From: an uncultured Mollicutes bacterium
Lineage (GTDB): Bacteria > Bacillota_I > Bacilli_A > RFN20 > CAG-826
Length of the DNA: 21,005 nt
Assembly (NCBI GenBank): GCA_900542595.1
Contig: UQOB01000018.1
Span: forward strand, 1 to 21,005
Reading direction: 5' to 3'
The number at the start of each line of letters is the position of its first letter. The stretch's first letter is position 1. The notes beneath the pieces were generated by a model. It saw only the letters and a program-made list of their open reading frames with translations, had not been told where the DNA came from and did not search any database. The translations under genes were made by a program, and so were the position numbers. Positions 1-7,954 of the stretch are shown one piece after another.

Positions 1-1369
1 CTTTCCCCGTGATTGTGGGTTGCCCGACGTTAACGGGGACAGAACCGCTGACGGAGCCGCAGTTACCAGAACCTTGGGCAACATCGGTCCCGACTCGATC
101 AATATTCATTAAGACTTCTTTACCGCTTCCGATTAAGGTGCAACCACTGACAGGTTCACAAATTTTCCCATCACGGATGATATAAGCTTCCGAAGCTGAG
201 AAGTTAAATTCCCCAGTGGAAGGTTGGACGGAACCGCCACCGAAATCAGCGACATAGATACCTAGCTTCGTATCTTTAATGATGTCAGCCGGGTTATCTT
301 TCCCAGCCGCAATATAGGTATTGCTCATCCGGCTGGTCGGTTCATATTTATAGCTTTGCCTTCTCGACGTCCCGTTAGCGGGCATATTTAACCGCCGGGC
401 ATTGAACTTATCGACTAAGAAACCGCAGCAGATACCATCTTTAATTAAGAGATTCTTTTGGGTGACATGACCTTCGCTATCGATGTTATTGCTTCCCCAG
501 TAATTGGATAATGTTCCGTCATCATAAGCCGTGACGAGGGGAGAGGCGATTTGTTTTCCGATGGAATCGGAGAAAACTGATAGTTTTTTCGCGGTGGCAG
601 TCGCTTCAAGAGAATGGCCGCAGGCTTCATGGAAAAGGACACCGCCCCAGCCATTTTTAATGACGACCGGGTAACGACCGCTCGGGCACTCTTTAGCGCT
701 CAGCATTTGGATGGCCTTTTCCGCCGCTTGAAGAGCAACTTTCTTATAATCCACTTTCTTCGTGAAATAATCCCAACCATCATAACGAGCGATATTGCTC
801 ATACCGGTGGTGATTTTTTCGCCGTTCGAAGCATAAGCGAAGAAGAAAACTCTTCCTCTTTCTTCGGTGTTATGGAATTCTTTTCCCGTTTCACCTTCCG
901 AAGAGAAGATAACAATATTCTTCTTGTTATTAGCGAACGAAGTGATTGATCTTACGATTCTCTTATCGTAAGACGCGATTAAGGAATTGGTTTCTTTTAA
1001 GTAATTGATGATATCTTCAGTTGGAACATCTAAGAGATGACGTTTGATTTTATTGATGTTTTTAACCTTTTGTCTTTCGATATCATTGACCGTGATTTTT
1101 CTAGGTTCATTGAACTTTTTCGCTAAAGTTTCCGCTAAAGCGAGAAGTTTCTTTTCAGTTAAGGTGGAAGTGTAGCCATAGACACTTTGAAAACCATTTA
1201 AAATCCGGATACCCGCTCCGTAGGTTTCATTTTTAGCAATCTTTTCTACACAGCCATTATCGATACTGATGCTTTGGGAGAAATTTTCTTCTAAATATAT
1301 TTCAGCATAATCGCCGCCGGTCGAAAGAGCAGCGTTTAATACTTTCAGGGCAACTTTCTTAGTAATCAT
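1..1369 (-). CDS. tldD: TldD-family zinc metalloprotease (partial, C-terminus outside window)
   Basis: The reading frame is open from the ATG at 1369 to the window edge (456 codons); the family is about 480 residues, so only a short C-terminal tail is missing. The metal-binding motif HEACGH (HExxxH) is at residues 247-252, and the third-ligand region GNCGS has its Cys near residue 437, followed by the typical GQPT stretch. TldD works with TldE/PmbA as a heterodimeric protease that degrades unfolded or modified peptides, for example in microcin or antitoxin processing; no tldE is visible here. The start is chosen because AAAGGAGG lies 6-7 nt before the ATG. The gene is divergent from the 1469 gene and its -10 lies inside a perfect dyad (1381-1400). 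Family assignment is firm; the physiological substrate is unknown. Confidence 0.93.
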   Translation of the reverse strand, partial: MITKKVALKVLNAALSTGGDYAEIYLEENFSQSISIDNGCVEKIAKNETYGAGIRILNGFQSVYGYTSTLTEKKLLALAETLAKKFNEPRKITVNDIERQKVKNINKIKRHLLDVPTEDIINYLKETNSLIASYDKRIVRSITSFANNKKNIVIFSSEGETGKEFHNTEERGRVFFFAYASNGEKITTGMSNIARYDGWDYFTKKVDYKKVALQAAEKAIQMLSAKECPSGRYPVVIKNGWGGVLFHEACGHSLEATATAKKLSVFSDSIGKQIASPLVTAYDDGTLSNYWGSNNIDSEGHVTQKNLLIKDGICCGFLVDKFNARRLNMPANGTSRRQSYKYEPTSRMSNTYIAAGKDNPADIIKDTKLGIYVADFGGGSVQPSTGEFNFSASEAYIIRDGKICEPVSGCTLIGSGKEVLMNIDRVGTDVAQGSGNCGSVSGSVPVNVGQPTITGK

Positions 1370-1380
1370 TGAGAGCCTCC

Positions 1381-1416
1381 TTTGTGCAATATAGCACAAA
1401 AAGGGTCCAACTTCAC
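1381..1416 (-). promoter_or_regulatory. tldD promoter with dyad operator around the -10
   Basis: On the minus strand an extended -10, TGC-TATATT, lies at 1396-1388, with a weak -35 (GTGAAG, 1416-1411) 17 bp upstream. The -10 is exactly the 6-bp centre of a perfect inverted repeat, TTTGTGC (1381-1387) and GCACAAA (1394-1400). Transcription would start near 1381, immediately before the Shine-Dalgarno, giving a leader of about 12 nt. A dyad wrapped around the -10 is a common repressor-site geometry; the regulator is unknown. Confidence 0.5.
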
Positions 1417-1433
1417 TTACTAGCCGGCCTCTC

Positions 1434-1462
1434 TTGGCGATTTCTCTTGGAATGTTTATAGT
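1434..1462 (+). promoter_or_regulatory. Promoter of the 1469 operon, leaderless geometry
   Basis: TTGGCG (1434-1439), a 17-bp spacer and TATAGT (1457-1462). The first base 7 nt past the -10 is 1469, the A of the ATG. No Shine-Dalgarno precedes the ATG, which fits a leaderless mRNA. Confidence 0.55.
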
Positions 1463-1468
1463 TTAGTC

Positions 1469-2077
1469 ATGTTCGATTTAGCCTATTTGGAAAATCTCAA
1501 TCACCTGTGGCGGGAAAAAGTTCTCACCCTGACGAAAAGCGATATCAAATATATCGAAGGAAGAACGGATTTTCGAAGTACCTTACAAGGCTTTTTAACG
1601 AGGGACTATTACCAAAGGTCAAAGGTCATTAAACAAGGGGAAATTGTCTATGGTTACGCGTTCCAAGATTGGACGAACGATGTGACAAAATTAAAGCATG
1701 ATTACCCGGTTTGGGTTCTTTCTAGTCCCAGTTCAGAGGTAAATAAAAACCCGACAATTTATCGAGAAATCATAAAAAATATTGAGGATTTAAAGAGAAA
1801 ATCAGATTTATTGGAAGAAGAAAATAAGTTCCTAAATCTTATTAAAAAGCCTTTGAGCGACGCTAAAATGGTCGAACTTCCTTCTTCTATCAATAACGGA
1901 AAATTAATTTATCTTTCGATAGTGTATCGGAGACTTAATAACGCTCCATCGTTTCACCTGGGTTTAAATCTCTATTTAATGTGCCCATCTGTATCTAAAG
2001 AATTGTTATTTTTACCTTTGAAGTATTGCCCGGAAGACTATCGGCAAGGTTACGAGCCTAATGGTTATCCGTTATAA
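1469..2077 (+). CDS. Protein of unknown function, 202 aa
   Basis: I do not recognise a family. It is predicted soluble: no signal peptide or membrane segment, and a charged probable coiled-coil helix around residues 105-128 (many E, K and L). Base composition is more AT-rich than the core genes downstream. The ATG has no Shine-Dalgarno but lies directly at the predicted transcription start, so leaderless translation is likely. It is the first gene of a three-gene unit, 23 nt before the metallo-hydrolase. It could be a lineage-specific protein; function cannot be inferred. Confidence 0.72.
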   Translation: MFDLAYLENLNHLWREKVLTLTKSDIKYIEGRTDFRSTLQGFLTRDYYQRSKVIKQGEIVYGYAFQDWTNDVTKLKHDYPVWVLSSPSSEVNKNPTIYREIIKNIEDLKRKSDLLEEENKFLNLIKKPLSDAKMVELPSSINNGKLIYLSIVYRRLNNAPSFHLGLNLYLMCPSVSKELLFLPLKYCPEDYRQGYEPNGYPL

Positions 2078-2100
2078 TCTAGTAGGAGGAACTTTACTTT

Positions 2101-2685
2101 ATGAAACTTCTCTATCAAGGTCACGCTTCCTTTCGTCTGACGACCGATGAACACAAAGTCATCTATATCGACCCCTTTATCGGCGATGGTTATGATGTAC
2201 CCGCTGACATCATTCTCTGCACTCATGAGCATTATGATCATAACAAGGTGGAACTCGTCACTAAAAAGCCGACCACTAAGATCATCCATTATTACAATGT
2301 CTTGCAAAATGGCGTTTATAAAACTTTAGATATCGACGGAGTTGAGATTAAAGCAGTTCCAGCTTATAACTCCCATCACGATAGAAACGAGACGGTGGGT
2401 TATGTCATCCACTGTGACGGAGTGACCGTTTATCACGCGGGAGACACCGATGTGATTCCGGAAATGGCCAATTTAGCGGCTGAACACATTGATTATGCTT
2501 TGCTTCCCATCGATGGTTTTTATACGATGGGGCCGAAAGATGTTGAAAAGGCTCAAAGCATGATTCACGCCGAAAATATCATTGTTATGCATACCAAAGT
2601 TGGGGCGATATTTGACTTAGAAAAAGCTAAACAAGTTACCCTCCCCGGTGTTTTAATTATTAAACCTGGAGACGAAATTTTTTAA
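2101..2685 (+). CDS. Metallo-beta-lactamase-fold metal-dependent hydrolase (UlaG/YtkL-like)
   Basis: This is a 194-residue single-domain metallo-beta-lactamase-fold enzyme. The signature THEHYDHN is at residues 41-48 (H42, H44, D46, H47), and further ligands are in HAGDTD and in the late IVMHTK stretch. Size and motifs match the short 'metal-dependent hydrolase' group (Lactamase_B_3, UPF0173-like) rather than glyoxalase II or beta-lactamases. It is cytoplasmic with two bound metals expected; the natural substrate is not known for most members. A strong AGGAGG lies about 11 nt upstream of the ATG. The next gene starts 3 nt after its stop, so it is co-transcribed with a membrane protein. Confidence 0.9.
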   Translation: MKLLYQGHASFRLTTDEHKVIYIDPFIGDGYDVPADIILCTHEHYDHNKVELVTKKPTTKIIHYYNVLQNGVYKTLDIDGVEIKAVPAYNSHHDRNETVGYVIHCDGVTVYHAGDTDVIPEMANLAAEHIDYALLPIDGFYTMGPKDVEKAQSMIHAENIIVMHTKVGAIFDLEKAKQVTLPGVLIIKPGDEIF

Positions 2686-2688
2686 AAC

Positions 2689-3177
2689 ATGAGTAATAAA
2701 TTACTGATTAGAAAACTGATTGGGCACGCTTTGCTCTATATTTCCTCAATCTTAGTTTTCTATTTCTTTATCTCAGCTTCCCTTTATTTCTACCGGGATG
2801 ATCTTCAATACTTTGAAAACATGACTTTGCCCGTTATTTACGGGTCTATCTCTTTCGCTGTTCTCTTAGTTTCTCAGCTCTTTTTAATCGGGAGAAGAAA
2901 GGGATATGAACTAAAGATTAGTAGCTACGCGATGATGTTTTTCTTCGGCGTCTACTTTATTTTGTTGAGTGTCATCTTAGCGATTGAATTAGCTAGCACC
3001 ATCACAACTGGGGAAAACATCTGGTATTTCTTAGCATTTGACCTTTCCCTCTACGCTTTATTCATCGTGGAAGTGGTTCTCGGCTTATTCAGTTACCTTA
3101 AATACCGAAAGCTCAATCCTAAACCCAAAAAGAAAACCGACCCCTACGATGAACGGGTCAATGTCCGCAAAGAATAA
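2689..3177 (+). CDS. Four-helix integral membrane protein of unknown function
   Basis: This 162-residue protein has four clear hydrophobic segments (about 11-34, 47-68, 79-101 and 113-138) and a basic cytoplasmic tail rich in Lys and Pro. I recognise no family. The gene begins 3 nt after the hydrolase stop and has no visible Shine-Dalgarno, so translation probably depends on coupling to the upstream gene. A dyad and a new promoter follow it, so it is the last gene of the 1469-3177 operon. Confidence 0.8.
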   Translation: MSNKLLIRKLIGHALLYISSILVFYFFISASLYFYRDDLQYFENMTLPVIYGSISFAVLLVSQLFLIGRRKGYELKISSYAMMFFFGVYFILLSVILAIELASTITTGENIWYFLAFDLSLYALFIVEVVLGLFSYLKYRKLNPKPKKKTDPYDERVNVRKE

Positions 3178-3178
3178 A

Positions 3179-3200
3179 ACCAATAACTTTGGTTATTGGT
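3179..3200. promoter_or_regulatory. Perfect 9-bp dyad overlapping the gdpP -35
   Basis: ACCAATAAC (3179-3187), TTTG, GTTATTGGT (3192-3200). No T-run follows, so it is a poor intrinsic terminator. The right arm contains the first bases of the gdpP -35 (3196-3201), the position expected of a repressor operator. Confidence 0.45.
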
Positions 3201-3225
3201 GTATTACCCCTAAGCCTTGTATAAT
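3196..3225 (+). promoter_or_regulatory. gdpP operon promoter
   Basis: TTGGTG (3196-3201), an 18-bp spacer and a consensus TATAAT (3220-3225). Transcription would begin at about 3232, within 2 nt of the ATG at 3234, so the operon mRNA is predicted to be leaderless or nearly so. Confidence 0.6.
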
Positions 3226-3233
3226 TGAGGGCG

Positions 3234-5258
3234 ATGATTAAAACAATTTCAAAATTACGCCTGACGATTTTTACCCTCTTAACCGTCCAATTATCCGCGA
3301 TGATTGCGGTCACGCTTTTTTATATTTTCGATTGGTATGGTTTTAGGGAAGTTCAATTTATCAACGCTTATGTTTTCGCGGGCTTAGTATTTTTTATCCT
3401 TTTGGACGCGGTCGCCTTTTGGGTTGGCTTAATTAAACTCAACCATGCGAGACAAAAGAACGACTTAGAAGCGGCTTCTTTAATTGGAAGCGATATTCAA
3501 GAAGCCTATGAATTTGGAAAGATTGGACTCTTAGTCACCGATGATAATGACACGGTCATGTGGACCAACTCCCTCTTTAAAAATCTTCAAATCGATATTA
3601 TCGATGAGAACGTTTTTAACTGGACTCCAGCTTTGAAGAGTTTAGTGAATGCGCCCCTCAACAAAATCTTAAAAACGGAAATTAAAGGCCGGAAATACGA
3701 GGTTAAATACCTTTCGGAGCCTCGTTTATTCATCTTTAAAGACGTCACAGATTATGAAAACTCGGTCTCTTATTCGAAGGAACAAAGAATCGTTTTAGGT
3801 TTAATCACTATCGATAACTTAAATGAAGTAACTAGTGACACCGATGAATCCGCTGACACGGTGACGAAGGTGAGGTCGATCATCACCGATTACTGCCGTG
3901 ATTACGGAGTGCTCTTGAGACGGGTTAAGAACGATACCTATTTCGCGGTCTGTAACTATAGTTCCTTAAAACGGATTGAAGATGATAAATTTTCGCTTTT
4001 AGAAGCGGTGAGACAAGCGATGGCTAAGGAAAGTAATCCCTTAACCCTTTCCATCGGTTTTGCTTATGACTTCCCGGATGTTGAAAAGTTAAATGAAATG
4101 GTCGCGGACGCTATCGACGTCGCCCTTAGTCGGGGCGGTGACCAAGCGGTTGTTTCGCAGTATGGTAAAGAACTTCGGTTCTTCGGCGGAAAAACGGCGG
4201 CGATTGAAACGACCAGCAAAGTTAAAGTGCGGTCAGTAGCGGATAGCTTAATTGCCTTAATCAAGAGCGCCGCTAACGTCTACGTCATGGGCCATACCGA
4301 TATGGATATGGATGCTTTAGGTTCTTGCTTAGGAATCCTCGCTATTGCGGATTATTGCCATAAAGATGCAAAGATTATCTATGACCCAAGAAAGACGGAA
4401 AGAAAAGCCAGGTTAGCTTTCCAAAGCGCATTTACTCGTGATCAAAGCGATAAAATGACTATCGCCCCCGATGAAGCTTATGATGATATTAAGCCAGGAA
4501 CTTTACTCGTCATCGTCGATGTCGCTGTTCCTAACATGGTCATGGCGCCCGAAGTCTTAGAAAAAGCCAGTAAAATCATCATCATTGATCACCATAGACG
4601 GGGTGACAAAACGATTGAACAACCGGTTCTTTCTTACATTGAACCGAGCGCTAGCAGCGCTAGTGAGTTGATAGTCCAAATGATTAAATACGCGACTGCG
4701 AACCCCCGGATTGAATTAAAACCGGCTTATGCGACCATCATGCTTTCTGGTATCTTCCTCGATAGTAACTACTTTAAGAGCAAGAGCACGGGGATGAGAA
4801 CTTTTGAAGCGGCGGAAACCTTAAAAGAATACGGGGCAGATAACAGCGTCGCGGATGATTATTTAAAAGATGAATTCGAAGAGTATTCGTTAATCACTAA
4901 AATTATCTCGACCATTAAAACCCCGCATTATGGCATCGTCTATTGCACGAGTGACGATAAAGAAAACATCGAACGGAGCACTTTAGCGAAGGTCGCTAAT
5001 CAGATTCTGCAACTTAAGGGAATCAATGCCTGCTTCGTCATCGGTCGAACCGGTGATAAAGAAGTCAGAATTTCCGCGAGAAGCGACGGAACGGTTAATG
5101 TCCAATTATTATGTGAAAAGATGGGCGGCGGTGGCCACTTCACGATGGCGGCCTGCGTCTTTAATAACCTATCCGTCGATAAAGTTGTGGAAATCTTAAA
5201 TATGACTTTAGATGAATATCTCGATTCAGCGAGAGTGAATAAAAAGGAAGGAGAATAA
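3234..5258 (+). CDS. gdpP: GdpP-type c-di-AMP phosphodiesterase (membrane, PAS-GGDEF-DHH/DHHA1)
   Basis: GdpP hydrolyses c-di-AMP to pApA in the cytoplasm while anchored in the membrane. The 674 residues (family about 655-660) show two N-terminal membrane helices (about 10-31 and 43-66), a PAS-like region (about 85-170), a degenerate GGDEF region ending in the family-typical SRGGDQAVV, then the DHH domain with MGHTDMDMDALGS (H354 and Asp ligands), DHH at 452-454, and DHHA1 GGGGH at 631-635. All key metal ligands are present. ATG 3234 is preferred: the in-frame TTG at 3225 overlaps the -10. GAGGG lies only 2 nt before the ATG, too close for a normal Shine-Dalgarno. rplI follows after 2 nt, the arrangement usual in Firmicutes. 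Confidence 0.95.
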   Translation: MIKTISKLRLTIFTLLTVQLSAMIAVTLFYIFDWYGFREVQFINAYVFAGLVFFILLDAVAFWVGLIKLNHARQKNDLEAASLIGSDIQEAYEFGKIGLLVTDDNDTVMWTNSLFKNLQIDIIDENVFNWTPALKSLVNAPLNKILKTEIKGRKYEVKYLSEPRLFIFKDVTDYENSVSYSKEQRIVLGLITIDNLNEVTSDTDESADTVTKVRSIITDYCRDYGVLLRRVKNDTYFAVCNYSSLKRIEDDKFSLLEAVRQAMAKESNPLTLSIGFAYDFPDVEKLNEMVADAIDVALSRGGDQAVVSQYGKELRFFGGKTAAIETTSKVKVRSVADSLIALIKSAANVYVMGHTDMDMDALGSCLGILAIADYCHKDAKIIYDPRKTERKARLAFQSAFTRDQSDKMTIAPDEAYDDIKPGTLLVIVDVAVPNMVMAPEVLEKASKIIIIDHHRRGDKTIEQPVLSYIEPSASSASELIVQMIKYATANPRIELKPAYATIMLSGIFLDSNYFKSKSTGMRTFEAAETLKEYGADNSVADDYLKDEFEEYSLITKIISTIKTPHYGIVYCTSDDKENIERSTLAKVANQILQLKGINACFVIGRTGDKEVRISARSDGTVNVQLLCEKMGGGGHFTMAACVFNNLSVDKVVEILNMTLDEYLDSARVNKKEGE

Positions 5259-5260
5259 AG

Positions 5261-5722
5261 ATGGAAATCATTTTGTTAAAAGATGTTAAAGGTATCGGAA
5301 AAAAAGGTGAAATCGTCAAAGTTAATGATGGTTACGGCTCGAACTTCTTAATTCCGAGAGGTTTAGCGGTTGTCAGCAATAAGACCAACCAAAAGAAACT
5401 CGATACCGAAAACAAAAACGAACAAGCCAGGCAAAAGCTTTTAAAAGAAGAAGCGGAAAAGCTGAAAGTTCGCTTAGAACAAATCAACGTCGAATTCAAA
5501 GCGAAAGTGGGTTCCGATGGTCGGATGTTCGGGACTATTTCTCCGAAAGAAATCGAAGAAGGGCTTAAAAAACAGTGGGGAATTACCATCGATAAACGGA
5601 AATTTATCGATAAATATCCAGCTAACGCGTTAGGGTATACGAGACTGAAAATTGAACTATACAAAGGTTCGGAAGGTCAAGTCATCGGGACCGTTAACGT
5701 CCATATTTCTGAGGAAAAATAA
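5261..5722 (+). CDS. rplI: 50S ribosomal protein bL9
   Basis: This is a full-length (153 residues, family about 150) two-domain large-subunit protein that binds 23S rRNA near the L1 stalk. The N-terminal signature KDVKGIGKKGEIVKVNDGYG and then LIPRGLA are in place, followed by the long charged connecting helix (about 42-75) and the C-terminal rRNA-binding domain with the VGSDGRMFGTI stretch. A purine-rich GGAAGGAG precedes the ATG. The last base of the stop is the first base of dnaB (TAATG), implying translational coupling. Confidence 0.97.
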   Translation: MEIILLKDVKGIGKKGEIVKVNDGYGSNFLIPRGLAVVSNKTNQKKLDTENKNEQARQKLLKEEAEKLKVRLEQINVEFKAKVGSDGRMFGTISPKEIEEGLKKQWGITIDKRKFIDKYPANALGYTRLKIELYKGSEGQVIGTVNVHISEEK

Positions 5723-7203
5723 TGGCGAAAGTTTCTCTTCCCAATAACCTAGAAGCCGAAAAGACGGTCTTAGGAAGCTGCTTGGTCGATGACCATGCCG
5801 CCTCTTTAGTCATGTCGAGTTTACCGGAAAGTAGTTTCAGTGGAGACGATAAACGGAACGTTTTGATTTTCCGCTCGATGAAGGAACTCTATGAACGGCG
5901 GCAACCGATTGATCCCCAAACCTTAATTAACCTTTTACAGACTACCCAAGCTTTAGAAGATGCTGGTGGTTCACCTTATATCGCTGAACTCATCGATAGT
6001 GCTTTAAACCCTGATAATGTCGAATACTACATCAAAATCGTCAAAGACCAAGCTCTCTTACGTGAATACCTTGTAGCGGTCGATAAGATCAAGGGAGCGT
6101 ACGCTAATGGGGACGTAAAAGATATCGGGGAATTCGTTAGTTCCACTAGCCAAGGTTTAGCGGATATCGCTGCTAAAAGACAAGTTGGAAGTTTTAAACC
6201 AATCAACGAAGTTGCCAAAGTTGTTGAACGGAAGATTGAAAGCCAAAACTGGAATAATAATCGGGGCATCACCGGCGTTGATACCGGCTATAACCGGCTG
6301 AATAAGTACACTCACGGGTGGCAAAAAGGCGACCTCATCATCTTAGGAGCAAGACCGAGCGTTGGGAAAACCGCTTTCGGGTTAAACCTGATTTATCATG
6401 CGGCAAAATATAAGAATCAAAGCGTCGCTTTCTTCTCCTGCGAAATGTCATCCGAACAAATCCTAATGCGGATGATCAGCGCGGTCAGTAGCGTCAGTGG
6501 TGACGCTCTCCAAACCGGGGATTTAACCAATGCTGATAAAGAAAAAGTCGCCAGCGCTATCGAGGATTTATCAAAATATAACATTTATTTTGATGACACT
6601 CCCAACCCGATGTTAGGGGATATTGTCGCTAAAAGTCGAAAGCTCAAAGCCGCTCATCCTGACCTCTGCATGATCGTCATCGACTACTTAAACATTATCA
6701 ACGTTGAACGTCAGTATGAAAGACGGGATTTGGAAATCGCACAGATTACCAGAACCTTAAAAGAGTTAGCGAGATCGCTCCAAGTTCCGGTGCTCTGTTT
6801 AGCCCAGCTCAACCGGCCAACGGATGAAAATACCGGTGGTGTTCCTAACCTCAGTAACTTAAAAGAATCGAGCGCTATCGAAGCGGACGCGGATATCGTC
6901 ATGCTGATGTCGAGAAGCGACTACTACACTAATATGGGCCAACAAAAAGGCAAAGATAAAGCTGGAAATAGTGAATACGGCCAAAAGGTTCAATCGGAAG
7001 TTGACCAAGCCAAACAAAGCGGCGCGAACGCGGGCGATGTATCCGTCACCAATATCGGTGTCGCGAAGAATAGAAACGGGAAAACCGGCGTTTGTATTCT
7101 CTTGTTCAGCAAATCCTATTCCAGGTTTGATAACCCATCCTTATCGATGGAAAAACAATATAAAGAAACAAAAGGTTTAAATATCCATTTAGACGATGAT
7201 TAA
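5722..7203 (+). CDS. dnaB: Replicative DNA helicase DnaB (DnaC in Bacillus) with a C-terminal insertion
   Basis: This is the hexameric 5'-3' replication fork helicase. The N-terminal primase-interacting domain starts with NNLEAEKTVLGSCL; the RecA-like domain has Walker A GARPSVGKT at 209-217, Walker B IVIDYL with D321, and the Arg-rich late motif region KNRNGKTG at 449-456. It is 493 residues, about 40 longer than Bacillus DnaC. The excess is a Q/K/G/A-rich stretch at about 405-438, between DYY (400-402) and the last conserved beta strands, a region that is normally a short loop. Its stop lies inside walJ (8-nt overlap). Confidence 0.95.
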   Translation: MAKVSLPNNLEAEKTVLGSCLVDDHAASLVMSSLPESSFSGDDKRNVLIFRSMKELYERRQPIDPQTLINLLQTTQALEDAGGSPYIAELIDSALNPDNVEYYIKIVKDQALLREYLVAVDKIKGAYANGDVKDIGEFVSSTSQGLADIAAKRQVGSFKPINEVAKVVERKIESQNWNNNRGITGVDTGYNRLNKYTHGWQKGDLIILGARPSVGKTAFGLNLIYHAAKYKNQSVAFFSCEMSSEQILMRMISAVSSVSGDALQTGDLTNADKEKVASAIEDLSKYNIYFDDTPNPMLGDIVAKSRKLKAAHPDLCMIVIDYLNIINVERQYERRDLEIAQITRTLKELARSLQVPVLCLAQLNRPTDENTGGVPNLSNLKESSAIEADADIVMLMSRSDYYTNMGQQKGKDKAGNSEYGQKVQSEVDQAKQSGANAGDVSVTNIGVAKNRNGKTGVCILLFSKSYSRFDNPSLSMEKQYKETKGLNIHLDDD

Positions 7204-7954
7204 GTTTATTAATATTGGCAGTGGCTCTAAGGGCAACGGGACCTTATTTTATAACGATAAGGATCTGATTTTAGTTGATTATGGTTTAACCTTAGGAGCC
7301 TTAAATAACACCTTATCTCTTATCAATAAAACTATCAACGATATCGAAGCGGTCTTTATTACTCATGACCATTCTGATCACATCAAAAGTTTGATTTATT
7401 TACCGGATGAAATGCCCGTTTATGCTGGGCTTAGTCCGCTGATTAAACATCAGTACACAGTGATTAAAGAACGGCATCCAATCACTGTTGGAAGTTTTAC
7501 TGTTATGCCGTGTAGGACCAGTCATGATGCGTCTTATCCTTTAGGTTTTATCATCAGCGATGAAGATACTAAGTTTGGTTACGTCACTGATACAGGAAGA
7601 TTAACCAAAACAACGATGAAGGCATTATCCAATTGTGATTACTACATCTTTGAAGCTAACCATGATCCTCAGATGCTGAGTTTCTCGAATAGACCTCTCA
7701 GGTTAATCAATCGGATTAGAAGCACCAAAGGACATTTAAATAACGAAATTAGTGCGAAATATTTATTAAAAATCATCGGTCCCCATACGAAGAAAGTTTA
7801 TCTCGCTCATTTGAGTGAAGAATGCAACACCCCGGCTTTGGCACTGGAAACCGAAAAAGAGGTGTTTAGAAAAGCGGGAGTCGAAATTCCGGATAATTTC
7901 TTCACCTGTTTAAAACAGTGGGAAATGACCAAAGGGCCCAGTGATGAAGATTAA
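7196..7954 (+). CDS. walJ: WalJ/YycJ-type metallo-beta-lactamase-fold exonuclease
   Basis: The 252 residues match the YycJ/WalJ group. They begin with INIGSGSKGNGT, characteristic of this family, and carry the metal site THDHSDH (H57, H59, D61, H62) plus later His in DPQ/SHD regions and AHLSEE. Members are metal-dependent 5'-3' DNA exonucleases linked to mismatch repair and often sit beside walRK; here the WalRK genes are absent from the neighbourhood. It overlaps dnaB by 8 nt and rlmH by 11 nt, so its translation is embedded in the coupled chain. The assignment rests on the N-terminal motif and gene context. Confidence 0.88.
   Translation: MIKFINIGSGSKGNGTLFYNDKDLILVDYGLTLGALNNTLSLINKTINDIEAVFITHDHSDHIKSLIYLPDEMPVYAGLSPLIKHQYTVIKERHPITVGSFTVMPCRTSHDASYPLGFIISDEDTKFGYVTDTGRLTKTTMKALSNCDYYIFEANHDPQMLSFSNRPLRLINRIRSTKGHLNNEISAKYLLKIIGPHTKKVYLAHLSEECNTPALALETEKEVFRKAGVEIPDNFFTCLKQWEMTKGPSDED

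Noticed and set aside
614..949. Plus-strand frame within tldD
   Set aside because: Antisense shadow of the metal-binding region of TldD, whose own frame is open and carries all family motifs.
3225..3233. TTG start for gdpP at 3225
   Set aside because: The TTG overlaps the -10 hexamer, so it would lie upstream of the transcription start.
6931..7038. DnaB insertion as an intein
   Set aside because: It is only about 35 residues and lacks the Cys/Ser start and His-Asn end of inteins; it also lies outside the Walker A site where DnaB inteins occur.
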